Positions 33,099 through 41,916 of a stretch of DNA of 50,312 nucleotides are shown one piece after another. The position numbers and the translations under genes are program-made. The notes beneath the pieces are model-generated. The model was not told the DNA's origin, ran no database searches, and saw nothing but the letters and a program-made list of their open reading frames with translations. Each line of letters opens with the position of its first letter. The first letter of the stretch is position 1. The DNA comes from Arthrobacter horti (lineage in GTDB: Bacteria > Actinomycetota > Actinomycetes > Actinomycetales > Micrococcaceae): the NCBI RefSeq assembly GCF_030731045.1, contig NZ_JAVALS010000016.1, positions 1 through 50,312 of the forward strand, written 5' to 3'.

Positions 33099-34856
33099 CT
33101 ACTTGGCCGCGGCCTTCACAGCCTTGGACTTGACCGCACCGGACTCGACCGCACCGGAGTGGGCCAGGGCGGCCTTGACCAGACCGGAGAACAGTGCGTG
33201 CGGGCGCGTCGGACGCGAGCTCAGCTCCGGGTGGGCCTGGGTGGCCACGTAGTACGGGTGCACCTCGCGCGGAAGCTCGACGAACTCCACGAGGTTGCCA
33301 TCCGGGGAGGTCCCGGAGAACACCAGGCCGGCTTCCGCGATCTGCGGACGGAACTTGTTGTTCACCTCGTAGCGGTGACGGTGACGCTCGTCGACCTCGG
33401 TGGCTCCGTAGGTCTCGGCCACCACCGAGCCCTCGGCGAGCACGGCCGGGTAGAGGCCCAGGCGCATGGTGCCGCCCAGATCGCCCTTGCCATCCACGAT
33501 GTCGACCTGCTCCGCCATGGTGGCGATGACCGGGTACGTGGAATCCGGCTCAAACTCGGAGGACGACGCGCCCTCCAGGCCCACCACATTGCGGGCGTAC
33601 TCGATGACCATGCACTGCAGGCCCAGGCACAGGCCGAGGGCCGGCAAGCGGGTCTCACGGGCGAACTTCAGAGCACCGAGCTTGCCTTCCAGGCCGCGGA
33701 TGCCGAAGCCGCCGGGCACACAGATGGCGTCCACGCCGGCCAGGGCCTTCTTGGCGCCGGCCTCGGTCTCGCAGGTGTCGGAGGGGACCCAGCGGATCTT
33801 GACCTTGGCGTCGTTGGCGAAACCGCCGGCGCGCAGGGCCTCCGTCACGGAGAGGTAGGCGTCCGGGAGGTCGATGTACTTGCCCACCAGGGCCACCTCG
33901 ACCTCGTGCTTCGGGTTGTGCACGGCTTCCAGCAGACGGTCCCACTTGGTCCAGTCGACGTCCTTGAACGGCAGGTCCAGGGCGCGCACGATGTAGGAGT
34001 CCAGGCCCTGGGCGTGCAGGGTCTTGGGGATGTCGTAGATGCTGGGGGCGTCCGCCGCGTTGATGACCGCGTCCCGGTCCACATCGCACATGCGGCCGAT
34101 CTTCTCGCGCATGGCGTCCGGCACCTCGCGGTCGGAACGGATCACGATGGCCTCGGGCTGGATGCCGATGGACCGCAGGGCGGCCACGGAGTGCTGCGTC
34201 GGCTTGGTCTTCAGCTCCTGGGACGGGCCGATGTACGGCACCAGGGAGACGTGCAGGAAGAACACGTTGCCACGGCCGATGTCCTGACGTACCTGGCGGG
34301 CCGCCTCGAGGAACGGCTGGGACTCGATGTCGCCCACCGTGCCGCCGATCTCGGTGATGATGACGTCCGGGCTGCCCTTGCCGTCCTTGGGCTCGGAGGG
34401 CAGGCGCATGCGGCGCTTGATCTCATCGGTGATGTGAGGGATGACCTGCACGGTGTCGCCCAGGTACTCGCCGCGACGCTCCTTGGCGATGACAGTGGAG
34501 TACACCTGGCCGGTGGTCACGTTGGCGGAACCGTCGAGGTTCTCATCGAGGAAGCGCTCGTAGTGTCCGATGTCGAGGTCGGTCTCGGCACCGTCATCCG
34601 TGACGAACACCTCACCGTGCTGGAACGGATTCATGGTTCCAGGATCGACGTTGAGGTACGGATCGAGCTTCTGCATGGTGACCGAGAGGCCACGGGCTCG
34701 GAGAAGATGTCCGAGGCTGGAAGCGGTCAGGCCCTTGCCGAGCGAAGAGGCCACGCCGCCGGTGACGAAGATCTGCTTGGTGACCTTGTCGGAGTCCTGG
34801 AAACGGGAATGAACACGGGAATTGGATCGCTGCACCACGGAATTCAAGCCTATCAC
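33099..34856 (-). CDS. pyrG: CTP synthase
   Basis: 585 residues. It aminates UTP to CTP using glutamine. The N-terminal synthetase domain starts with [14 protein letters not shown] and contains [13 protein letters not shown]. The C-terminal class I glutaminase has the nucleophile in GLCLGLQCM, with His/Glu in the QAHPELSS segment. The last 20 residues (Ala/Lys/Val repeats such as [17 protein letters not shown]) are a low-complexity tail. The GTG at 34856 follows GAGAGG. Annotators may instead use the GTGs at 34838 or 34835. Confidence 0.96.
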   Translation of the reverse strand: MIGLNSVVQRSNSRVHSRFQDSDKVTKQIFVTGGVASSLGKGLTASSLGHLLRARGLSVTMQKLDPYLNVDPGTMNPFQHGEVFVTDDGAETDLDIGHYERFLDENLDGSANVTTGQVYSTVIAKERRGEYLGDTVQVIPHITDEIKRRMRLPSEPKDGKGSPDVIITEIGGTVGDIESQPFLEAARQVRQDIGRGNVFFLHVSLVPYIGPSQELKTKPTQHSVAALRSIGIQPEAIVIRSDREVPDAMREKIGRMCDVDRDAVINAADAPSIYDIPKTLHAQGLDSYIVRALDLPFKDVDWTKWDRLLEAVHNPKHEVEVALVGKYIDLPDAYLSVTEALRAGGFANDAKVKIRWVPSDTCETEAGAKKALAGVDAICVPGGFGIRGLEGKLGALKFARETRLPALGLCLGLQCMVIEYARNVVGLEGASSSEFEPDSTYPVIATMAEQVDIVDGKGDLGGTMRLGLYPAVLAEGSVVAETYGATEVDERHRHRYEVNNKFRPQIAEAGLVFSGTSPDGNLVEFVELPREVHPYYVATQAHPELSSRPTRPHALFSGLVKAALAHSGAVESGAVKSKAVKAAAK

Positions 34857-34868
34857 TCTTTGCCTCTC

Positions 34869-36611
34869 TCAAGCGCGGGACGAGGCGGCGAACTGCCGCG
34901 CATCATCCAGCAGTTCCTGCGCGTGCGCACGCGCCGATTCCGAATCCTCCTGGCCCGCGAGCATGCGGGCCAGTTCCACCACGCGCGCCTCGCCGTCGAG
35001 CACTTCCACATCGCTCGAGGTGAAGCCGCTGTCAAGGCCGCCATCGGCGCCCCGCACACTGTTCTTGATCACACGGACATGCCGGTCCGCGAAGGCCGCC
35101 ACCTGCGGCAGGTGTGTGACCACCAGCACCTGCACGTGCCGGGCCAGCATGGCCAGACGCCGCCCGATCTCGACGGCCGCGCGGCCGCCCACCCCGGCGT
35201 CGACCTCGTCGAAGACGAACGTGGGCACCGGGTCCACCTCGGCCAGCACCACCTCGATGGCGAGCATCACCCGGGACAGCTCACCGCCGGAGGCGCCCTT
35301 GCCCACCGGGCGGGCCGGCGCGCCCGCATGTGGCTGCAGGAGGATGGCGATCTGGTCGGCCCCGTGCGGGCCGGGCTCGGTCTCCTCCACCTTGACGTGC
35401 AGACGTGCATCGGGCATCGCAAGGGCCGCCAGTTCGGCGCTCACCCGGGAGGCGAGTTCGACGGCGGCATCGCTGCGGAGGCCGTGCAGCCCGGCGCCCA
35501 GCGTCAGAAGCTCCTCACGGCGGGCCTGGACTTCGGACTGCAGGGTCTCGATACGTTCGGAATCGCCCTCGAGTTCCTCGAGGCGGGTGCGGGACTCCTC
35601 GGCCCAGCTGAGGACCTCGTCGACGCTCGGCGCGTACTTGCGCACCAGCTTGGCCAGCTCCGCGCGCCGGGCCTCGAGGGCGGCGAGGTGCTCGGGTCCC
35701 TCGGTCTCCAGCCCGGAGGCGTAATGTGCCAGTTCCGAGGAGATGTCCTCCAGGAGCACCGACGCCTCCCCCACACGGATGGCCAGGGCTTCCAGGGCGC
35801 CGTCATGCTGGGATACCTGTTCCAGGGCACGCTGGGCCGTGGCGAGCAACTGGAGCGCGTCCCCGCTCTCCGCGTAGTCGTCGCCACTCAGCACGGCCTG
35901 CGCCGTACCGGCCGCAATGCGCAGCTGCTCCACATGAGCCAGCTTCACGGACTCGGCTTTGAGCCGCTCGTCCTCGCCCTCCTCCGGGGCGACGGCGTCG
36001 ATCTCCTCCAGGGCGCTCTGCAGGGATTCGGCCTCACGGAGACGCTCGCGTTCCGCGGTGGTCAGCGCCTCGAGTTCCTGTTCGGCCGCCCGGCAGGCCC
36101 TGTAGCAGTCCTGGTAGGCGGCCAGGGCGTCACCCACGGCGGTGCCGCCGAACTTGTCCAGGGCCTCCCGCTGCGCGGCCGAGCTTTTGAGCCGGATCTG
36201 GTCGGTCTGCCCGTGGATCACCAGGAGCCGCTCCCCCACCTCCGCGAGCGCGCCGACGGGGGCCGAGCGGCCGCCCAGGTACGCACGGGAGCGGCCCTCC
36301 ATGCTCACGCTGCGGGCCAGCAGAAGCTCCGTCCCGGCGTCGCTGTCCTCCGTCTCCGCGCCGGCCTCTTCGGCGCGTTCCAGCGCCGAGTGGCCGTGTG
36401 GCAGGAGAGCGGTGGCCTCCACGCTGGCGGCCCTGGCACCCACCCGCACCGCACCGGCGTCGGCCCGTGCGCCGAGCAGCAGCCCGACGGCCGTGACCAC
36501 CATGGTCTTGCCCGCGCCGGTCTCGCCGGTGACCACGCTGAGCCCAGGACCGAGCGGCAGCCGGGCCTCCGAGATGACGCCGAGGTCCCTGATGCGGAGT
36601 TCTTCGATCAT
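34869..36611 (-). CDS. recN: DNA repair protein RecN
   Basis: 580 residues. An SMC-like ATPase that acts early at double-strand breaks. Walker A is GETGAGKTM near residue 31. Long coiled-coil arms lie between about 160 and 370. The signature and Walker B are at the C-terminus (GASGGELSRVMLAIE, then TFVFDEVDAGVGG). It begins 43 bp after the nadK stop and ends 12 bp before pyrG. No LexA-type site was identified. Confidence 0.96.
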   Translation of the reverse strand: MIEELRIRDLGVISEARLPLGPGLSVVTGETGAGKTMVVTAVGLLLGARADAGAVRVGARAASVEATALLPHGHSALERAEEAGAETEDSDAGTELLLARSVSMEGRSRAYLGGRSAPVGALAEVGERLLVIHGQTDQIRLKSSAAQREALDKFGGTAVGDALAAYQDCYRACRAAEQELEALTTAERERLREAESLQSALEEIDAVAPEEGEDERLKAESVKLAHVEQLRIAAGTAQAVLSGDDYAESGDALQLLATAQRALEQVSQHDGALEALAIRVGEASVLLEDISSELAHYASGLETEGPEHLAALEARRAELAKLVRKYAPSVDEVLSWAEESRTRLEELEGDSERIETLQSEVQARREELLTLGAGLHGLRSDAAVELASRVSAELAALAMPDARLHVKVEETEPGPHGADQIAILLQPHAGAPARPVGKGASGGELSRVMLAIEVVLAEVDPVPTFVFDEVDAGVGGRAAVEIGRRLAMLARHVQVLVVTHLPQVAAFADRHVRVIKNSVRGADGGLDSGFTSSDVEVLDGEARVVELARMLAGQEDSESARAHAQELLDDARQFAASSRA

Positions 36612-36654
36612 GCTGAGTTTTCGTCTCGCTTTCCCCGTGGTCCGGCCTGGGCCG

Positions 36655-37644
36655 TCACAGGTGTTTCGGGCTGGGCACCGGGGTGCTGGGCTTGGGCTGG
36701 TTGATGACGGGGACCGGCCCCGTGGGCTCGTTGCGTGACTGGTGCATGGGCCCCCGCCAGCCGCTGGTGGGGAGCTCGAATTTGCTCACCAGACGTGCCG
36801 AGAACGGCGTCTGGTGAGTCCGGGCGAGGCGCACGGGTTTGTCCGAACGGGTCACCTCGATGCGGGATCCGGGCGGCAGGTCGATCGAACGGCGGCCGTC
36901 ACACCAGAGCACGCCATGCGCATCGGTCCGGGTGAGGACCTCGACGGCGAGACGCGAACGCGGCGACACCACAAGCGGCTTCGTGAACAGGGCGTGAGCG
37001 CTGATGGGAACCATGAGCAGGGCCTCCACCTCCGGCCACACCACGGGGCCGCCTGCGGAGAAGGCGTAGGCGGTGGAACCGGTGGGGGTCGCCATGACCA
37101 CGCCGTCGCAGCCGAAGGACGTCAGGGGGCGTTCATCCACCTCCATGACCACCTCGAGCATGCGTTCCCGGTTGCCCTTCTCCAGGGACACCTCGTTCAG
37201 GGCCCAGGTGTGCCAGAGGCGCTGGCCCTTCACCCAGACCTGGATGTCGATGGTCATCCGCTCCTCGACCACATAGTCCCTGCGGGCGATCCAGCGGACG
37301 GTGTCCTTCAGATCCGCCCGCTCGCTCTCGGCGAGGAAGCCTACATGGCCCAGGTTCACCCCGAGCAGGGGGAGGTTCTGGTCCCGTACCATCTCCGCGG
37401 CGCGCAGGATGGTGCCGTCGCCGCCCAGGACCATGCCGAGTTCGACGTCCGGGAGCTCGCAGTCACTGCCCAGGACCTCCGCGGGCTCGTCCCGTTCTCC
37501 GAAGAACAGGGCCATGTCGGCCCGCTCCTCCGGGTCCATGACAGGAATCAACCCACTGGCGATCAGCTCGCGGCAGGCCTCGCGCGCGGCCTTGAGCGAT
37601 TCCTCGCGGCCGGTGTGGGCGAGGACAAGGATCCGTCGGCTCAT
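36655..37644 (-). CDS. nadK: NAD kinase
   Basis: 329 residues. It phosphorylates NAD+ to NADP+. The conserved GGDG loop is in VLGGDGTILRAAE. The second diacylglycerol-kinase-like motif is in FGCDGVVMATPTGSTAYAFSAGGP. The C-terminal ~40 residues are a Pro-rich tail (NEPTGPVPVINQPKPSTPVP) absent from most homologues and probably disordered. The ATG overlaps the tlyA stop by four bases. Confidence 0.95.
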   Translation of the reverse strand: MSRRILVLAHTGREESLKAAREACRELIASGLIPVMDPEERADMALFFGERDEPAEVLGSDCELPDVELGMVLGGDGTILRAAEMVRDQNLPLLGVNLGHVGFLAESERADLKDTVRWIARRDYVVEERMTIDIQVWVKGQRLWHTWALNEVSLEKGNRERMLEVVMEVDERPLTSFGCDGVVMATPTGSTAYAFSAGGPVVWPEVEALLMVPISAHALFTKPLVVSPRSRLAVEVLTRTDAHGVLWCDGRRSIDLPPGSRIEVTRSDKPVRLARTHQTPFSARLVSKFELPTSGWRGPMHQSRNEPTGPVPVINQPKPSTPVPSPKHL

Positions 37645-38510
37645 GCCTGCTCCTGTGGGGTGGGCCAGATGGCGGTCAGCAGCTCGGCCACCCGGGCTTC
37701 CGTCTCCGGTCCCGCGGTGGCCTCGTCTGTGTCGATCTTAGGGGTCCGGGCCGCCCGCGTCTCCGGTGCCGCGCCCGTTGGACGCGAGAGCCAGAGGAAG
37801 TATTCCTTATTACCGTCCTGCCCGGGCAAGGGGCTCTCTGCAAGACCTCTGAGGTCCAGCCCGGCCTGGACGGCGCTGGACGCCACCTTGCCCACGGCCT
37901 CGCGGCGCTGCATCTCACTGCTCACCACGCCGGTGCGGGACAGCCGCTCGCGGCCCACCTCGAACTGGGGCTTCACCATGAGGACCAGGTCTCCCCCGGG
38001 TTCCGTACAGGAGGCCAGGGGTCCCATCACCAGGGTGAGGGAGATGAAGGAGAGGTCCGCCACCGTGAGCGCCACCAGTCCCCCGATGGCGTCCGCCTCA
38101 AGGTAGCGGACGTTCATGCCCTCGAAGACGTGGACGCGGGGATCGTCGCGAAGCACCTGGACCAACTGGTCGTGCCCCACGTCCACAGCGGCGACCTCCC
38201 GGGCACCGGACCGCAGCAGCACGTCCGTGAAGCCGCCGGTCGAGGCCCCGGCGTCCAGGCACCGCCGGCCCTCCACCTGGACGTCAGGAAAGGCGTCCAG
38301 GGCCCCGCGCAGCTTGTGCCCCGCCCGGGAGACGTAATCGGTGAGGTCTGAGGACGCGACCGTCAGCTCGGCGTCCTCCGCCACGGGAAGGGAGGCCTTG
38401 GACAGCACCGTGCCGTGACTGCTCACCAAGCCGGCGGTAATCAGCTTGGCGGCCTCGGTCCGCGACCTCGCCAGGCCGCGCCGGGCCAGTTCCTGGTCCA
38501 GGCGCGCCAT
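37641..38510 (-). CDS. tlyA: rRNA 2'-O-methyltransferase TlyA
   Basis: 289 residues. It methylates ribose in 16S and 23S rRNA; in mycobacteria its loss gives capreomycin resistance. The S4 domain covers residues 1-60 (LDQELARRGLARSRTEAAKLI), followed by an FtsJ-like methyltransferase with AdoMet motif LDAGASTGGFTDVLL and KPQFEVGRE. The C-terminal ~40 residues are an extra low-complexity extension. Gene order small ORF-tlyA-nadK-recN matches Rv1693-Rv1696. Confidence 0.95.
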   Translation of the reverse strand: MARLDQELARRGLARSRTEAAKLITAGLVSSHGTVLSKASLPVAEDAELTVASSDLTDYVSRAGHKLRGALDAFPDVQVEGRRCLDAGASTGGFTDVLLRSGAREVAAVDVGHDQLVQVLRDDPRVHVFEGMNVRYLEADAIGGLVALTVADLSFISLTLVMGPLASCTEPGGDLVLMVKPQFEVGRERLSRTGVVSSEMQRREAVGKVASSAVQAGLDLRGLAESPLPGQDGNKEYFLWLSRPTGAAPETRAARTPKIDTDEATAGPETEARVAELLTAIWPTPQEQA

Positions 38511-38695
38511 CAGGCCTGGACTCCCGGCACCAGGGGGCCGTCCAGCAGGGCGCTGAGCTGGTCGTGGACCGCGTCCAGAGCGGCCGGGTGCTCGTGCAAC
38601 GGAGCCTCCTCCACGGCTTTCAGGGTCCGCAGGACCGCTTTCACTGCGGGATCCTGCACGCTGTCCTGGGCCTGGGCGGCGAGCTCGTCATCCAT
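38510..38695 (-). CDS. Small conserved actinobacterial protein
   Basis: 61 residues, acidic and helical (AQAQDSVQDPAVKAVLRTL, then HEHPAALDAVHDQLSALLDG). It overlaps tlyA by one base and occupies the place of the small conserved gene Rv1693 between the HAD phosphatase and tlyA. Function unknown. Conserved position and tight spacing support it as a real gene. Confidence 0.75.
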   Translation of the reverse strand: MDDELAAQAQDSVQDPAVKAVLRTLKAVEEAPLHEHPAALDAVHDQLSALLDGPLVPGVQA

Positions 38696-38752
38696 GTCCC
38701 CATCGTAATAGTCTCCTCCGACGGAGATCCGCCGTCGCTCAGGAGGAACTGG

Positions 38753-39745
38753 TCACGAGCCGGCCCTCCGCGCCCAGAGCAGTTCCGGGCTGGTCGCCGT
38801 GTCTTCGTCCGGATGTGCCGCCCACCAGGCGGCACACGCGGCACGCCAGCCGTCCAGCGAGTCCTCCACGGCGGTGACGGTGACGACGTTGCCGTCCACG
38901 GCCGCCGACGCCTCACCGACGCGCCACACGCCGTCGTCGTGCACGGTCTCAGGGTACGGCTCGTACAGCGCGCCCAAATCGGCGATCAGGTGCGTCGGGC
39001 GTTCCAGGGTGAGCGCATTGAGCGCGTCACGCGCCGTGTTGACCCCGGTCAGCACCAGGATCGTGGCGTAGCCGGCGCGGTTGCCGCCCAGGATGTCGGT
39101 GTCCAGACGATCGCCGACGACGGCGGGATGGGACGCGCCCAGCCGCGCGGCGGCTGCGTGGAAGAGCGGGACCTCGGGTTTGCCGGCCACGAGCGGCTCG
39201 GCGCCGGTGGCCGCCCGTACGGCAGCGACCAGGGTCCCATTGCCGGGTGCGATGCCGCGTGCCTGAGGGATGGAGAGATCCGTGTTGGTGGCCACCCAGA
39301 GGATGCCCGCCGCCACCGCGTAGGACGCCTCCGCGAGGTCCTTCCAGCCGAGTCCGGGGTCGAAGCCCTGGACCACGGCGACGGGCTCCTCGGCGGCCGA
39401 CCACACGGGTTCCAGGCCCGCTGAGCGGACCTCGTCGGCCAGGGCCTCGCTGCCCGTGATGAGCACACGGGACCCGGCGGGGATCCGCTCCGCGAGCAGC
39501 CGTGCGGCCGCCTGCGGCGAGGTCACCACCTGCTCGGGGGTGGCCGGGGCGCCGAGCTCGCGGAGGTGCGCCGCGACCTGCTCCGGAGACCGGGAGGCGT
39601 TGTTGGTCACGTACGCCAGGCCCACTCCCCTCCCGGCGAGCGCCGAGAGAGCCTCGGTGGCGCCGGGGATGGCGGAGGGGCCGGCGTAGACCACGCCGTC
39701 CAGGTCGGAAAGGATCGCGTCGAACGCCTCGACGAGCCCGGTCAC
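38753..39745 (-). CDS. NagD-like HAD hydrolase
   Basis: 330 residues. The HAD nucleophile motif is SDLDGVVY near residue 13, with YVTNNASRSP as motif II and VVGDRLDTDILGG as motif IV. A C2-type cap lies between them, placing it with NagD/phosphoglycolate-type sugar or metabolite phosphatases. It has a C-terminal extension of about 60 Trp-rich residues. It ends 57 bp before the small gene. Equivalent to Rv1692, which has been described as a glycerol-3-phosphate phosphatase, so that activity is plausible. Confidence 0.9.
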   Translation of the reverse strand: MTGLVEAFDAILSDLDGVVYAGPSAIPGATEALSALAGRGVGLAYVTNNASRSPEQVAAHLRELGAPATPEQVVTSPQAAARLLAERIPAGSRVLITGSEALADEVRSAGLEPVWSAAEEPVAVVQGFDPGLGWKDLAEASYAVAAGILWVATNTDLSIPQARGIAPGNGTLVAAVRAATGAEPLVAGKPEVPLFHAAAARLGASHPAVVGDRLDTDILGGNRAGYATILVLTGVNTARDALNALTLERPTHLIADLGALYEPYPETVHDDGVWRVGEASAAVDGNVVTVTAVEDSLDGWRAACAAWWAAHPDEDTATSPELLWARRAGS

Positions 39746-39747
39746 CC

Positions 39748-41703
39748 TCAGGCGTCCTGAGAGTCGTCCGTGCCGGGCGCTTCCTCAGCGGCGTCGGCTT
39801 CGACTTCGTGGAGGTCGTCGTCTTCATCCACGCCTTCGGCGGACTCGTCGTCGGGGTCCTCGGCGGACTCCACGTCATCTTCCTCAGGCGCCTCTTCTGC
39901 CGGCTCCTCGGTGGACTCGGCGTCGCGGCGCTCTTCGCGCTCCTCCTCGTCCTCGCCGGCCAGGTCGAAGATTTCCGGCTCGGCGTACTGACCGACGCCC
40001 AGGGCCTCTTCGGCGACGAGCGCCTGGCGGGCCCAGCGGGTGGCCTCGTCCTCACGGCCTGCGGCGACGAGCGCGTCAGCGTAAGCGCGGAAGAGACGCG
40101 GGCTGTAGGAGAAGGCCCGGTTGATGTCCAGCTGCGGGATCTCCAGCTCGGCCACGGCCGCGGCGAAGTCCTCCTTGTCGGCCTGGGCGCCGGAGGCCAC
40201 GATGGCCAGCTCGACCTTGCCCGGAGCGTCCAGGTCCTGGGCGTCCTCGCTGCGGACCAGTTCCAGAGCCTTGTCCGGGCGGCCCAGGCCGCGCTCGGAG
40301 TCGGCCATGAGCGGCAGGTGCACATTGGAGCCGGAGATGCGGCGGAAGGTGCGGAACTCGCTGAGGGCCTCGGCGTAGTGGCCCGCGGTGTACGCCGTGA
40401 TGGCGACGGCCTCGCGGACGGACGCCAGACGGCCAGCGCGGCGGCTTGCGGCGAGCGCGTGCTGGTAAGCCAGCTCGGCGTCCTCCTCCAGGTAACGGCC
40501 GGCCATCACGAGGTGCTGGGCGACGAACATGCCGTTGCGGCTCTCGAGGGAGCGGAGCTCACCCAGGGTGCCGCGGTCCAGCTCGCGACCGGTCACGTCC
40601 TCATCGATGTCCGGGGACTTGGGACGGTCGGGGCGGTTGGACGCGCGCAGATCGGCCGCGTTGATGTAACGGCCCTGGGAATCCTGGTTGCCGTAGCGGG
40701 GGGCGTCGTCGCGGCGCGGGCCGCGGTCGTCACGACGGCGGTCCTCACGGTCCCGGCCGTAGCCTTCGCGCTGGGGACGGTCGCCATAGGGGCGGCGGTC
40801 GCTGCCGTCGCGGTTGAACGGACGGCGCTCACCGCGGTCCTCCCAACGGCGCTCACCCTCACGCTGCGGACGGTCACCGAACGACTTCCGGTCACCGTAG
40901 GGACGACGGTCCCCGCCGTCCCGGTTGAACGGACGGCCCTCGCCGGACGAACGACGCTCACCAAAGGAGCCGCGGTCCTCGCGCTGCGGGCGGTCGTTGA
41001 ACGGGCGGCGCTCACCGCGGTCTTCCCAGCGGCGCTCACCACCCTCACGCTGCGGGCGATCACCGAAAGGCTTGCGATCACCATAGGGACGACGGTCCCC
41101 GCCGTCCCGGTTGAACGGCTTACGCTCACCACGGTCCTCCCAACGGCGCTCACCACCCTCACGCTGAGGACGGTCACCGAAAGGCTTCCGCTCGCCGCCG
41201 TCGCGGTTGAACGGACGGCGCTCACCCTCACGCTGCGGACGGTCACCGAACGGCTTCCGGTCACCGTAGGGACGACGGTCCCCGCCGTCCCGGTTGAACG
41301 GGCGGCCCTCGCCGGACGAACGACGCTCACCAAAGGAGCCGCGGTCCTCGCGCTGCGGGCGGTCGTTGAACGGGCGGCGCTCGCCACGGTCTTCCCAGCG
41401 GCGCTCGCCACCCTCACGCTGCGGGCGATCACCGAAAGGCTTGCGGTCACCGTAGGGACGACGGTCCCCGCCGTCCCGGTTGAACGGCTTACGCTCACCA
41501 CGGTCCTCCCAGCGGCGCTCACCACCCTCACGCTGAGGACGGTCACCGAAAGGCTTCCGCTCGCCGCCGTCGCGGTTGAACGGCTTGCGTTCGAAACCAC
41601 CGCGACGGTCGCCGTCGCGTCCGTTGCGGTCGCCGAACGGCTTCCGGTTCCCCTGGGGACCGAAATTCCGCCCGCTGCGGCGGCCGCCGTCGTGCTCTGC
41701 CAT
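39748..41703 (-). CDS. TPR protein with repetitive Arg/Gly/Asp-rich N-terminus and acidic tail
   Basis: 651 residues from the ATG at 41703 (GAGGAAACCACC upstream). Residues 1 to about 350 consist of variants of GDRKPFGDRPQREGGERRW, GERRPFNRDGGDRRPYG and related units, basic and disordered. A helical TPR-like domain follows (about 365-570, for example ELAYQHALAASRRAGRLASV, then GHYAEALSEFRTFRRI). The last ~70 residues are almost entirely Glu/Asp/Ala/Ser. It corresponds in position to Rv1691, but with a greatly enlarged N-terminus. The charge pattern suggests RNA binding or self-association. A 369-bp tandem duplication lies within the coding region. Confidence 0.88.
   Translation of the reverse strand: MAEHDGGRRSGRNFGPQGNRKPFGDRNGRDGDRRGGFERKPFNRDGGERKPFGDRPQREGGERRWEDRGERKPFNRDGGDRRPYGDRKPFGDRPQREGGERRWEDRGERRPFNDRPQREDRGSFGERRSSGEGRPFNRDGGDRRPYGDRKPFGDRPQREGERRPFNRDGGERKPFGDRPQREGGERRWEDRGERKPFNRDGGDRRPYGDRKPFGDRPQREGGERRWEDRGERRPFNDRPQREDRGSFGERRSSGEGRPFNRDGGDRRPYGDRKSFGDRPQREGERRWEDRGERRPFNRDGSDRRPYGDRPQREGYGRDREDRRRDDRGPRRDDAPRYGNQDSQGRYINAADLRASNRPDRPKSPDIDEDVTGRELDRGTLGELRSLESRNGMFVAQHLVMAGRYLEEDAELAYQHALAASRRAGRLASVREAVAITAYTAGHYAEALSEFRTFRRISGSNVHLPLMADSERGLGRPDKALELVRSEDAQDLDAPGKVELAIVASGAQADKEDFAAAVAELEIPQLDINRAFSYSPRLFRAYADALVAAGREDEATRWARQALVAEEALGVGQYAEPEIFDLAGEDEEEREERRDAESTEEPAEEAPEEDDVESAEDPDDESAEGVDEDDDLHEVEADAAEEAPGTDDSQDA
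40846..41583 (-). repeat. Two tandem 369-bp copies inside the TPR gene
   Basis: Copy 40846-41214 and copy 41215-41583 are nearly identical (a few synonymous changes, and an offset of exactly 369 bp, 123 codons, between matching blocks). Each copy is itself built of shorter repeats encoding RPFNRDGGDRRPYGD-like and RPQREGGERRWEDRGE-like units. The length is a multiple of three, so the frame is kept. Confidence 0.85.
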
Positions 41704-41865
41704 GGTGGTTTCCTCCTCGCGTGAGCCGCATGCCGTGATGCGCTCATCGCTCTTAGCCTGGTGGGTTTCTCCCCGGGGACGCACCCCGGCACAATCCCTT
41801 CCATTCTAGGCGACGGACGGCCTGTGGGCGGCGCCACTCATCGCCCGGCCCGGACCCGGAAACGC

Positions 41866-41898
41866 CGGAGGACCGGCAGCGGTGCTGCCGGTCCTCCG
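41866..41898 (-). terminator. Terminator hairpin after the APC permease gene
   Basis: Perfect 15-bp stem (41866-41880 with 41884-41898), 3-nt loop, followed on the minus strand by GCGTTTCC. It lies 19 bp past the permease stop. The rest of the gap to the TPR gene holds only that gene's 5' leader. Confidence 0.7.
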
Positions 41899-41916
41899 AA
41901 TGACGATGCGCGGACG

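Noticed and set aside
32985..36704. Plus-strand frame of 1239 codons antisense to pyrG and recN
   Set aside because: Both underlying genes are unmistakable on the minus strand. The plus frame is His/Gly/Leu-rich with no known domain, an effect of high GC content.
39748..41703. Repeats in the TPR gene considered as a CRISPR array
   Set aside because: The repeats are contiguous, in frame and coding, with no unique spacers.
39502..41724. Plus-strand frame of 740 codons antisense to the TPR and HAD genes
   Set aside because: It is a shadow of the repetitive N-terminus. Its translation is a monotonous Thr/Val/Ala/Leu repeat, while the minus frame has a ribosome-binding site and recognisable domains.
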